A program made the translations under genes and the position numbers. The notes under the pieces were generated by a model, which saw nothing but the letters and a program-made list of their open reading frames with translations, was not told where the DNA came from and searched no databases. From assembly GCA_963816535.1 (NCBI GenBank), contig CAWFKW010000003.1, positions 186,001-250,000 on the forward strand: 64,000 bases of DNA, in the 5' to 3' direction. This document shows positions 17,053 to 24,336 of this stretch, piece by piece. Numbering within the stretch: position 1 is the stretch's first letter; every line of letters starts with the position of its first letter. Source of the DNA: CAWFKW01 sp963816535 (GTDB lineage: Bacteria > Bacteroidota > Ignavibacteria > Tepidaquicellales > OLB5).

Positions 17053-17840
17053 TGCTCTACCGGGCTCACTCCTTTCCCTATTTTTAGCGACTTCTTAAGC
17101 GATTTAACTATGTATAATTTTGCATCTATAATCGCGTTTTGTATCCTCAATCCCCTTGCCAGATTAGCTGTTATAGCGGCTGAGAGCGTGCAGCCGATCC
17201 CATGCGTATTATCGCTTTTTATAAATGACGACCTGATAGTTGTGAAATTCGCGCCGTCAAACAAAATATCAGCGCCCTTTTCTATTCCCAAAGTTTTTGG
17301 GAAATGACCGCTCTTGATCAGTATATATTTGCAACCGTAACTGTGAATTTTTTTTGCTGCGAGATTCAGTTCATGCCCGGATGTGATCCTGAAACCGGAA
17401 AGCAGTTCCGCTTCATTAAAATTCGGCGTCACCACATATGCCAGGGGCAGGAGATATTTCTTAAGAGCTTCAATTCCGTTCTTATTCAGAAGATGAAAAT
17501 TGTTTTTTGATAGAACCACCGGATCAATAACAAGCTTAATGTCTTTTCCCCTCAGATTTTTTGCCACAGCTTTTATAACTTTTTCTGATGAAAGCATCCC
17601 GGTTTTTGCGGCGCTGATATTGAAATCAGCGAACAGGCTTTTCATTTGTGCTTCAACTATATTTGCCGGCAGTTCAAAAGATTTCTGAACGCCCATTGTG
17701 TTCTGTGCTGTTATTGCTGTTATTACTGTGAGTCCGTAAACCCTGTAATTATCAAACGTCTTCAGGTCAGATTGTATACCTGCCCCCGCGCTGGAATCAG
17801 AGCCGGCAATCGTCATAACTATTTTTTTCCGTTCACGCAT
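17049..17840 (-). CDS. thiD: Hydroxymethylpyrimidine / HMP-phosphate kinase ThiD
   Basis: This is a ribokinase-fold kinase of 263 aa. It has the N-terminal TIAGSDSSAGAGIQSDLKTF signature, a YGLTVITAITAQNT block, central VIDPVVLSKN, and the C-terminal anion-hole motif DNTHGIGCTLSAAITANLA (ThiD usually has THGTGCTLSAA). It phosphorylates HMP to HMP-P and HMP-PP for coupling to the thiazole. It overlaps thiE by 8 nt and arfB by 4 nt, so it is strongly coupled in the operon. Confidence 0.93.
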   Translation of the reverse strand: MRERKKIVMTIAGSDSSAGAGIQSDLKTFDNYRVYGLTVITAITAQNTMGVQKSFELPANIVEAQMKSLFADFNISAAKTGMLSSEKVIKAVAKNLRGKDIKLVIDPVVLSKNNFHLLNKNGIEALKKYLLPLAYVVTPNFNEAELLSGFRITSGHELNLAAKKIHSYGCKYILIKSGHFPKTLGIEKGADILFDGANFTTIRSSFIKSDNTHGIGCTLSAAITANLARGLRIQNAIIDAKLYIVKSLKKSLKIGKGVSPVEQ

Positions 17841-18459
17841 ATATTACCTTCCGTAATTTTTTAACAGCCTCCCGCGGATCTTTGTCATTAAGGACCGAGC
17901 CTATTACCGCAACTCCATATGCCCCGCTTTTCATGACTTCCCCGGCATTTTCCGGCCCGATTCCGCCAATTGCTATGACCGGAATTTTTATTTTTGCGCA
18001 TAATTCGGCGAGCTTTCCGGTTCCCTTTGGCTTTGTCTCCCTTATCTTTGAACCTGTCGGGTAGATATGGCCATACCCGATATAATCGGCTCCGTTCTTT
18101 TCTGCCTCAAACGCTTCAGCCAAAGAATGAGCTGTCCCGCCGATAATTTTCGAATTACCCAGGAGCCTGCGCGCATCGGCTATCGAAATATCTTCGATTC
18201 CAAGATGAACTCCGTCTGCGCCCGAAATCATGGCTATATCCACTCTATCATTGACAATGAAAGTAGCCCTTGAACTATTGCACAATTCACAAATATGAAT
18301 AGCGGTATTTATCATTTCTCCTGTAGACATTACCTTTTCACGGAACTGGATCATATCCGCCCCGCCATCGATAGCCATTTCCGCGCATTCATAATGAGAG
18401 TATTTACGCTGGATAACTGTATCGGTAATAACGCAAAGTCTTCCGATCGCGGCCTTCAA
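17833..18459 (-). CDS. thiE: Thiamine-phosphate synthase ThiE
   Basis: The 208-residue TIM barrel has the typical ThiE motifs MIQFREK, NDRVDIAMISGADGVHLGIE, GGTAHSLAEAFEAEKNGADY, and the C-terminal phosphate site VIAIGGIGPENAGEVMKSGA. It joins HMP-PP and thiazole phosphate to thiamine phosphate. The VHLG(x)ED motif, absent from the adjacent paralogue, makes this copy the better candidate for true synthase activity. It directly abuts the upstream paralogue. Confidence 0.88.
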   Translation of the reverse strand: MKAAIGRLCVITDTVIQRKYSHYECAEMAIDGGADMIQFREKVMSTGEMINTAIHICELCNSSRATFIVNDRVDIAMISGADGVHLGIEDISIADARRLLGNSKIIGGTAHSLAEAFEAEKNGADYIGYGHIYPTGSKIRETKPKGTGKLAELCAKIKIPVIAIGGIGPENAGEVMKSGAYGVAVIGSVLNDKDPREAVKKLRKVIYA

Positions 18460-19092
18460 TTATAATTCCCCCAATTCATTTTCAAATTGTTTCAATGTGA
18501 GCTTTATATTCTTTGATTCCATTAGCGCCCTGATAACGGCAACGCCATGGGCGCCCGCCATCAAACATTTTTTTGTTCTGGCCGGAGTAATTCCGCCAAC
18601 GGCGAACACCGGAACCTTAACTTTATTACAAATCTCTTTGAGTTTATTCAAACCCTGCGGACTTCCGTATTTAATTTTTGCAGGAGTTCTGAAAACAGGT
18701 CCGAAAAGCAAATAATCAAACCCGTCTTTTTCAGCCTTGAGCGCATCCTTCAATGAATGAACGCTTTTTCCCGCGATCATTTTGCCGGCAAATTTCTTTG
18801 CGGTTGAGCGTTCCATGCCGTTCACCGGACCGTGTATCCCATCAGCGCCGGATAACAAGGCAATATCAAGCCTGTCGTTTATTATTAATTTAGTTTTATA
18901 CTTTGCAGTCGCCGAGCGGATACTTACGGCAAGCTTCAGAAGCCCCCCTCCCTGCAAATCTTTCTCGCGCAACTGAACAGACCTTAATCCATTAGCGGAA
19001 GCAGTTTTAACAATTGAAACCAGGCTTTTATCCGATAGATTCCTGTCGGTAACAAATAACAAATGGAATGGAATTTTTCCGTAAGATTTCAC
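18460..19092 (-). CDS. tenI: ThiE/TenI-family protein, probable thiazole tautomerase TenI
   Basis: The 210-residue ThiE-like barrel has SVQLREKDLQGG and FAVGGITPARTKKCLMAGAHG, but its active-site strand reads GADGIHGPVNGM instead of GADGVHLGQED. It keeps GKSVHSLKDALKAE. Divergence at the pyrimidine-diphosphate site is typical of TenI, which aromatises the ThiG product by tautomerisation rather than making thiamine phosphate. Position next to thiG supports this. A second functional ThiE cannot be excluded. The stop abuts the following thiE start. Confidence 0.75.
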   Translation of the reverse strand: MKSYGKIPFHLLFVTDRNLSDKSLVSIVKTASANGLRSVQLREKDLQGGGLLKLAVSIRSATAKYKTKLIINDRLDIALLSGADGIHGPVNGMERSTAKKFAGKMIAGKSVHSLKDALKAEKDGFDYLLFGPVFRTPAKIKYGSPQGLNKLKEICNKVKVPVFAVGGITPARTKKCLMAGAHGVAVIRALMESKNIKLTLKQFENELGEL

Positions 19093-19138
19093 CGCAATAT
19101 GTATTTTAGAATGAGCTTACCCTGAACTGACTTTATAC

Positions 19139-19915
19139 TCAGGAATTAATTAAGCCTTCAAGCGGACTTGATGCATTTGCATATAATCGTTTTGGAATTC
19201 TGCCCGATTCAAATGCCAGCCTTCCGGCTTCAATAGCCAGCTTCATGGCTTTTGCCATTTTTACTGGATGTTCGGCGCCAGCAATAGCGGTATTCATCAA
19301 CACGCCGTCAACGCCAAGCTCCATAGCCAGCGCCGCATCGGAAGCAGTGCCTACGCCCGCATCTACAATAACAGGAATATTTATTATATCTCTTATTATC
19401 TGGATATTGTACGGATTTCTTATTCCCATGCCTGAACCAATCGGCGCGCCCAGAGGCATAACGGCGGCGCATCCCATATCGGCAAGTTTCCTGCACGTAA
19501 CCGGGTCATCGTTGCAATATGGAAGCACAATAAAATCATCTGCAAGCAAAGTTTCGGCAGCTTTTAAAAGCTCGGCTACATCAGGGAACAGTGTTTCATC
19601 ATCGCCTATCACCTCAAGCTTAACCCAGTTTGTTTCCAGGGCTTCACGGGCAAGCTGCGCGGTCAAAACAGCTTCCTTGGCCGTGTAACATCCAGCCGTA
19701 TTGGGAAGAATAGAATATTTATTCCTGTCAAGCATTCCGAGGATGCTTTCCTGCCCGTTAGACGCGTTCAGATTCAAGCGCCTGACCGAAACCGTAACCA
19801 TCTCGGCGCCGCTTTCATTAAGCGCTTCCAGCATAGTATGCGGGTCCGGATAACGCGACGTCCCGACTATTAATCTGGAGTTAAATGTTTTATTTGCTAT
19901 TGTTAAACTGCTCAT
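19139..19915 (-). CDS. thiG: Thiazole synthase ThiG
   Basis: The 258-residue TIM barrel has ThiG signatures: SRLIVGTSRYPDPHTMLEAL, LPNTAGCYTAKEAVLTAQLA, catalytic Lys in TNWVKLEVIGDD, PLGAPIGSGMGIRNPYNI and VIVDAGVGTASDAALAMELG. It forms the thiazole ring from deoxyxylulose phosphate, ThiS thiocarboxylate and dehydroglycine. Dehydroglycine would come from the ThiO encoded upstream. It follows thiS after 245 nt of repeat-rich DNA, the only long gap inside the operon. Confidence 0.95.
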   Translation of the reverse strand: MSSLTIANKTFNSRLIVGTSRYPDPHTMLEALNESGAEMVTVSVRRLNLNASNGQESILGMLDRNKYSILPNTAGCYTAKEAVLTAQLAREALETNWVKLEVIGDDETLFPDVAELLKAAETLLADDFIVLPYCNDDPVTCRKLADMGCAAVMPLGAPIGSGMGIRNPYNIQIIRDIINIPVIVDAGVGTASDAALAMELGVDGVLMNTAIAGAEHPVKMAKAMKLAIEAGRLAFESGRIPKRLYANASSPLEGLINS

Positions 19916-19942
19916 ATCATTTTCATTTATTTCAATTATCTT

Positions 19943-20154
19943 CCGGCCTAAAGGCCCTAGTTTTTTTCATCCTTAAACCACAACCTGAAGGTCGTGGCAA
20001 TAACAGAATTAATTTTTAAAATTGTTTCTGTTCAATAATCTTAATTTTTTAATGCTGTCAAATTTATTTCCGTATAATAGAATCCATTGTATATGTCGCT
20101 CCTAACGGAGCTTTCGTGACCATGATGATCATTAGTCATTAGTAATTAGTAATT
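19943..20154. repeat. Cluster of small palindromes and a TAGTAAT repeat in the thiS-thiG gap
   Basis: The gap holds GGCCT/AGGCC (19945-19956), CCACaACCT/AGGTcGTGG (19978-19997), GCTCC/GGAGC (20098-20111) and a TAGTCAT-TAGTAAT-TAGTAAT tract (20134-20154). The last is identical over 21 nt, inverted, to 38371-38391. No ORF fits. The hairpins may act as mRNA processing or attenuation points inside the thi operon. Confidence 0.55.
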
Positions 20155-20160
20155 GCTTTT

Positions 20161-20367
20161 CTAGCCGCCCTGTACCGCATGCACAATCTCTATCGCGTCA
20201 TTTTCATTTATGATAACTGTTTCCCATTTTTGTTTCGGGATGATAAAATCGTTTACAGCCACGGCAATTCCGCGCGGCTCCTTCCCGTTAAGACTGATCG
20301 ACACATATTCAGAAAGCTTCATAGCGCTTCCCAGGACTTCTTCTTTGCCGTTAACTTTTATTTTCAT
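20161..20367 (-). CDS. thiS: Sulfur carrier protein ThiS
   Basis: The 68-residue ubiquitin-like protein has KIKVNGKEEVL at the start, a central IAVAVNDFIIPKQKWE block and the essential C-terminal Gly-Gly (IVHAVQGG), which is adenylated and thiocarboxylated before donating sulfur to ThiG. Its start overlaps the end of thiO by 4 nt. No ThiF adenylyltransferase is encoded in the window, so activation must come from a gene elsewhere. Confidence 0.93.
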   Translation of the reverse strand: MKIKVNGKEEVLGSAMKLSEYVSISLNGKEPRGIAVAVNDFIIPKQKWETVIINENDAIEIVHAVQGG

Positions 20368-21491
20368 TTTGCTTCTTCTTTATAAAACCGCGAGATTTGA
20401 AAATCATTCAGCAAATCCGATCTTTCGCCCGTCACTATCCACTTTGATAATTCAATAGCTGTGATGGGCGTTAGCAATACGCCGTTTCTGTAATGACCTG
20501 TTGCAAAGAACAATCCTTTTACATCCGAATCTCCAATAATGGGCATGTGGTCGCGGCTTCCGGGACGCAGCGCAGCCTCGATCGACTCAATCGGCAAATC
20601 ATAAACCGATGGCACAGCTTCCCACGCTCTTTCAAGCAGCCTGAATATTTCCCCTGCGGTCGGATTTGTATCATATCCCATTTCTTCGTTGCTTGCGCCA
20701 ACAACAAGTCTGCCATCGCTTTTCGGGAGCAGGTAAACATCAGGCGCACGAACGACTTTTGTAACTTTGCAGGAATCATTCAGCCTGAGATTTATTATCT
20801 GGCCCTTTACAGGCCTGACCGGCGGCAAAAGATTTTCAGGCAATCCTTCAATTTGCTTGGACCATGCGCCTGCGGCCAGAACAACTACGTCTGATTCCAT
20901 ATCATAGCCATGGATATTAACTCCTGTAACGGCGCCGTTTTCAATGTTGATGATATCGGCAGGATGTTCCTCGTATAAATTTCCGCCGCATTTTTCAAAA
21001 GCGACTTTCAAAGCTTCCAGTAATTTTCTGTTGTTTATCTGCGCATCATCTTCGATCCAAATTGCGCCGGTGCATTTGGGAGAAAGAAAAGGCTCAATTT
21101 CTCTTGCTTCTGAACCGGTTAGCCAGACAACGGGCAAGCCAATTTTTTCGCGGAAATCGTAAAGCCTCCGTAATCTTTCTGCGTCATCACGGTCGAATGC
21201 CGGCAGAATGCACCCTGTCCTTTCAACTTCGACTTTCATGCCGCTGTCTTCAAACAATTCACTTACAAATGCAGGGTACATTTCCAGGCTTTTCCGGCAT
21301 AAGTTAAACATCTCAATATCTTCAAAGCCCATTTCGGCCTGCGGGGCAAGCATACCAGCCGCTGCCCAGCTGGCTGAGCCGCCTGCTTTGCCGCGCTCAA
21401 GAATTTCGACTTCTTTTCCTTTCTTGGCAAGCTGCCAGCCAAGTGAAAGTCCGATTATCCCGCCGCCTATGATTATTATTTTATCGTTCAT
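20364..21491 (-). CDS. thiO: Glycine oxidase ThiO
   Basis: This FAD-dependent oxidase has the N-terminal dinucleotide fold KIIIIGGGIIGLSLGWQLAK, followed by GGSASWAAAGMLAPQAE typical of ThiO, and the C-terminal ALRPGSRDHMPIIGDS and GHYRNGVLL motifs that close the FAD site. It makes dehydroglycine for ThiG with O2, the aerobic alternative to the radical enzyme ThiH. The ATG at 21491 starts the fold directly; an in-frame start 27 nt upstream would add an unconserved leader. It overlaps thiS by 4 nt. Confidence 0.93.
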   Translation of the reverse strand: MNDKIIIIGGGIIGLSLGWQLAKKGKEVEILERGKAGGSASWAAAGMLAPQAEMGFEDIEMFNLCRKSLEMYPAFVSELFEDSGMKVEVERTGCILPAFDRDDAERLRRLYDFREKIGLPVVWLTGSEAREIEPFLSPKCTGAIWIEDDAQINNRKLLEALKVAFEKCGGNLYEEHPADIINIENGAVTGVNIHGYDMESDVVVLAAGAWSKQIEGLPENLLPPVRPVKGQIINLRLNDSCKVTKVVRAPDVYLLPKSDGRLVVGASNEEMGYDTNPTAGEIFRLLERAWEAVPSVYDLPIESIEAALRPGSRDHMPIIGDSDVKGLFFATGHYRNGVLLTPITAIELSKWIVTGERSDLLNDFQISRFYKEEAK

Positions 21492-21553
21492 TATTTGCTC
21501 GTTCCCGTGAGTACCCATTGGGTCAAGAGAGAATCCCTAAGATTAATTTAAAA

Positions 21554-22033
21554 TTATTTTTTATCGTCGATGCCTTCATAATAATAAATTCCCCATGGTC
21601 CCATTCCGGTAATTTGAATAACACAACCCTCGCTGCCGGTAAACACATAATGAAAAAAACCAGACGGATTTAAATAATAACATCCTTCGGTGAACTTATT
21701 TGCATTTGTTGTATCTAACTTTTCGCCAAAACCAACATAAACAACACCTGAAATCACAGTTACTCTTTCATCCAGCGGATGATTGTGCGCTTGGATTTTA
21801 AAATAAGGAGGAAACATTGCGCGAATTGTAAACAATCCCTCCTGCTTAGGATTTCCTTCCAGAATTGCCAGCTTAGAGCCCGGAGGCAATGGCGGGGGCG
21901 CATCTATCCATTTTATGTCATCCGGTCTTAGTTGTATAGCGCCTTTAGGCAAATCCTGAGCAAACAAATTTGTCATAAAAGAACAACAGAAAACCGCTAA
22001 GACGCAGAGGCGCAAAGGATGTATTAATGCCAT
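21554..22033 (-). CDS. Exported cupin-domain protein inside the thiamine operon
   Basis: From the ATG at 22033 the product has a Sec signal (LRLCVLAVFCCSFMTNLFAQ) and a single cupin barrel. Motif 1 is HNHPLDERVTVISG, fitting H-x-H-x3-E-x6-G. Motif 2 is GCYYLNPSGFFHYVF with the metal His. A bound metal is therefore likely, but no substrate can be named. The gene lies 12 nt after thiC and before thiO, so it is in the riboswitch transcript. The DNA encoding the signal peptide is a 7-nt periodic repeat (CTTTGCG-CCTCTGC-GTCTTAG), which suggests the export signal was acquired from repeat DNA. Confidence 0.8.
   Translation of the reverse strand: MALIHPLRLCVLAVFCCSFMTNLFAQDLPKGAIQLRPDDIKWIDAPPPLPPGSKLAILEGNPKQEGLFTIRAMFPPYFKIQAHNHPLDERVTVISGVVYVGFGEKLDTTNANKFTEGCYYLNPSGFFHYVFTGSEGCVIQITGMGPWGIYYYEGIDDKK
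21991..22021. repeat. 7-nt periodic repeat encoding the cupin signal peptide
   Basis: On the minus strand the units are CTTTGCG, CCTCTGC, GTCTTAG and CGGTTTT. They translate in frame as the PLRLCVLAVF part of the leader peptide. The unit sequence differs from the CGTGAGA type, but the 7-nt period is the same. Confidence 0.6.
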
Positions 22034-22045
22034 AGTTATCAATAT

Positions 22046-23977
22046 TTAAAATTTATTATACACTTTAGCGCCGGATTCGACAAATTCTTTGCTCTTTTCT
22101 GCCATGCCGATCTCAAGAGCTTCCTTTTCTGTCACCCCAACTTCTATTGCATATTTTCTTACATCTTCAGTGATTTTCATGGAGCAGAAATGCGGGCCGC
22201 ACATTGAACAAAAATGAGCAAGCTTCGCGCCTTCGGCAGGCATGGTTTCATCATGGAACTCGCGGGCTGTTTCCGGATCAAGCGAGAGATTAAACTGGTC
22301 CTCCCAGCGGAATTCAAATCTCGCTTTAGAAAGAACATTATCTCTTACCTGAGCGCCGGGATGTCCCTTAGCCAGATCAGCCGCATGCGCTGCAAGTTTA
22401 TAAGTTATTACACCGTCTTTAACATCTTTCTTATTCGGAAGTCCGAGATGCTCTTTTGGAGTAACGTAACAAAGCATTGCAGTACCGAACCAGCCGATCA
22501 TAGCAGCCCCAATTGCGCTCGTGATATGGTCGTAACCGGGAGCGATATCGGTTGTCAATGGACCTAATGTATAGAAAGGAGCCTCATGACAAATCTCAAG
22601 CTGTTTATCCATATTTTCTTTTATCATGTGCATCGGCACATGTCCTGGGCCTTCAATCATAACCTGGCAATCTTCATCCCACGCAATTTTTGTAAGCTCT
22701 CCTAAAGTTTCAAGCTCGGCAAACTGCGCGCGGTCATTAGCATCCGCAATTGCGCCGGGCCTCAGGCCATCGCCAAGCGAGAATGAAACATCATAAGCTC
22801 TCATGATTTCGCAAATATCTCTGAAGTGAGTATACAGAAAACTTTCCTGATGATGAGCCAGGCACCACTTAGCCATTATGCTTCCGCCGCGTGAGACAAT
22901 TCCGCATGAACGGTTTGCGGTCAGAGGAACATACCTCAGCAAAACGCCCGCATGTATTGTAAAGTAATCGACGCCCTGCTCAGCCTGCTCTATTAATGTA
23001 TCACGGAACACTTCCCATGTCAGCTCTTCTGCTTTGCCATCGACTTTTTCCAAAGCCTGGTAAATTGGGACTGTCCCGATAGGCACTGGGGAATTTCTGA
23101 TGATCCATTCGCGTGTTTCATGAATGTTCTTTCCCGTAGACAGGTCCATTACCGTATCGGTCCCCCATTTTGTGGCCCATCTCATTTTTTCTACTTCTTC
23201 TTCTATGGATGATGCTACAGCCGAATTGCCGATATTAGCGTTGATCTTAACAAGGAAATTGCGGCCGATTATCATCGGTTCAGATTCAGGATGATTAATA
23301 TTTGCGGGAATGATCGCCCTGCCCCTTGCGACCTCATCCCTGACAAATTCAGGTGTAATATATGATTGCAGATTTGCCCCGAACGATTCGCCTACATGCT
23401 GCCAGTCAAGGCGGTTTCGCATCAGATCATTCTTCAATCCTGTTTCAATTGCGGATTCCCTGCCGAGATTTTCGCGAATGGCAGTATATTCCATTTCCGG
23501 CGTTACGATTCCTTTCTTAGCATAGGACATTTGCGTGACCGCCGCGCCGTTTTTCGCTTTAAGCGGTTTTCGTTTCAAACCCGGAAAATGTTCCAACTTT
23601 CCGTTTGATAGGTTCCTCGCAATTTCTATATCATCATGGGAAAGATACCCATTATCGACAGGTTTAACGGTTCTGCCTTCATATTCTTCAACATCGTTCC
23701 GGTCTTTTATCCATTTCAGTCTCAGTGCAGGAAGTCCCTTTCTTACATCACACGACTGGTTTTCATCGCCCCACGGGCCGCTTGGATCGTAGACAGTCAG
23801 CGATTCATTTTTTTCTATACTACCATCGGGAATTCTTGTATCGCTAAGCTCAATTTCACGGAAAGGAACATTAATATCCTTATGAATTTTCCCTTTCACA
23901 TAAACTTTTTTGCTCTTTGGAAGAAATTCTTCCTTTTTGGTATGTCCGTTGCCGTTTGAGTTGATTTTGTTTTCCAT
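22046..23977 (-). CDS. thiC: Phosphomethylpyrimidine synthase ThiC
   Basis: The 643-residue radical SAM enzyme has the N-terminal ThiC-associated region (SLTVYDPSGPWGD), the TIM-barrel core (DTVMDLSTGKNIHETREWII; RNSPVPIGTVPIYQALEKV; IHAGVLLRYVPLT; MIEGPGHVPMHMI) and the C-terminal cluster loop CSMCGPHFCSMK that binds the 4Fe-4S cluster. It converts aminoimidazole ribotide to HMP-P. It is first in the operon, preceded by a good ribosome site (AGAGGAA), a palindrome and a TPP riboswitch. Confidence 0.97.
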   Translation of the reverse strand: MENKINSNGNGHTKKEEFLPKSKKVYVKGKIHKDINVPFREIELSDTRIPDGSIEKNESLTVYDPSGPWGDENQSCDVRKGLPALRLKWIKDRNDVEEYEGRTVKPVDNGYLSHDDIEIARNLSNGKLEHFPGLKRKPLKAKNGAAVTQMSYAKKGIVTPEMEYTAIRENLGRESAIETGLKNDLMRNRLDWQHVGESFGANLQSYITPEFVRDEVARGRAIIPANINHPESEPMIIGRNFLVKINANIGNSAVASSIEEEVEKMRWATKWGTDTVMDLSTGKNIHETREWIIRNSPVPIGTVPIYQALEKVDGKAEELTWEVFRDTLIEQAEQGVDYFTIHAGVLLRYVPLTANRSCGIVSRGGSIMAKWCLAHHQESFLYTHFRDICEIMRAYDVSFSLGDGLRPGAIADANDRAQFAELETLGELTKIAWDEDCQVMIEGPGHVPMHMIKENMDKQLEICHEAPFYTLGPLTTDIAPGYDHITSAIGAAMIGWFGTAMLCYVTPKEHLGLPNKKDVKDGVITYKLAAHAADLAKGHPGAQVRDNVLSKARFEFRWEDQFNLSLDPETAREFHDETMPAEGAKLAHFCSMCGPHFCSMKITEDVRKYAIEVGVTEKEALEIGMAEKSKEFVESGAKVYNKF

Positions 23978-23990
23978 TATTTCCTCTTAC

Positions 23991-24010
23991 ATTCCCGCGA
24001 AAGCGGGAAT
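23991..24010. repeat. ATTCCC-N8-GGGAAT palindrome in front of thiC
   Basis: This is a 20-bp inverted repeat with the core GCGAAAGC, immediately upstream of the thiC ribosome-binding site. The form ATTCCC-N8-GGGAAT equals the generic pattern of neisserial dRS3 repeats. It shares its CGAAAG core with 15769-15787. It is likely a dispersed element that also forms an RNA hairpin in the thiC leader. Confidence 0.55.
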
Positions 24011-24075
24011 CTATTATTTAAAACATTAAATTATTTTGCTATTTAAAACTTTCGCGCTATCATAGAGATTGCCAT

Positions 24076-24094
24076 GTCCCGATAAAATCGGGAC
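24076..24094. repeat. GTCCCGAT/ATCGGGAC hairpin in the thiC leader
   Basis: A perfect 8-bp inverted repeat with a 3-nt loop (AAA) lies between the putative riboswitch terminator and thiC. It may be another REP-like element. Confidence 0.5.
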
Positions 24095-24105
24095 TCGCAA
24101 TAAGC

Positions 24106-24171
24106 AAAAAAGCCGCATACCTTTTCACCTGTTCCGTATTTAACGGACTTGAAAAAAAGATAAACGGCCTT
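24106..24171 (-). terminator. thiC: Putative expression-platform terminator of the TPP riboswitch
   Basis: On the minus strand, AAGGCCG (24165-24171) pairs with CGGCTTT (24109-24115) with one G-U pair, and the T-run extends to 24106. A nested TCCGT/ACGGA hairpin sits in the loop. It lies between the aptamer and thiC, about 130 nt before the ATG. This fits transcription termination in high TPP, but the anti-terminator pairing was not resolved. Confidence 0.5.
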
Positions 24172-24190
24172 AAAAAAATCTGTTTTTATC

Positions 24191-24274
24191 ATTTTCCTAC
24201 GCCGGCATTACCCGGATCAGGTTCAGAGGGTATTACTCTCAGCCTCCCATATTCAGGAAGCACCCCTGTTAAAG
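24191..24274 (-). ncRNA. TPP (THI-box) riboswitch
   Basis: Minus-strand sequence contains the conserved aptamer blocks in order: GGGGTGC, GGCTGAGAGTAATACCC, TGAACCTGATCCGGGTAATG and CCGGCGTAGGAAA. The P2/P3 CTGAGA and P4/P5 CCTGAT...GCGTAGG elements are intact. It precedes thiC by about 210 nt. TPP binding should lower expression of the downstream thi operon through arfB. Confidence 0.96.
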
Positions 24275-24282
24275 AACTAATG

Positions 24283-24290
24283 CAAATATA
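24283..24290 (-). promoter_or_regulatory. Bacteroidota-type -7 promoter box upstream of the riboswitch
   Basis: On the minus strand TATATTTG matches the Bacteroidota -7 consensus TAnnTTTG exactly and ends about 8 nt before the first aptamer base, a good position for the start site. The -33 region is only T-rich (TTTTTTCTTG), so the call rests on the -7 box and position. Confidence 0.5.
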
Positions 24291-24336
24291 CGTATTTAGG
24301 TTTCAAGAAAAAACGAAAAACCTACGTGAAGTCTTA

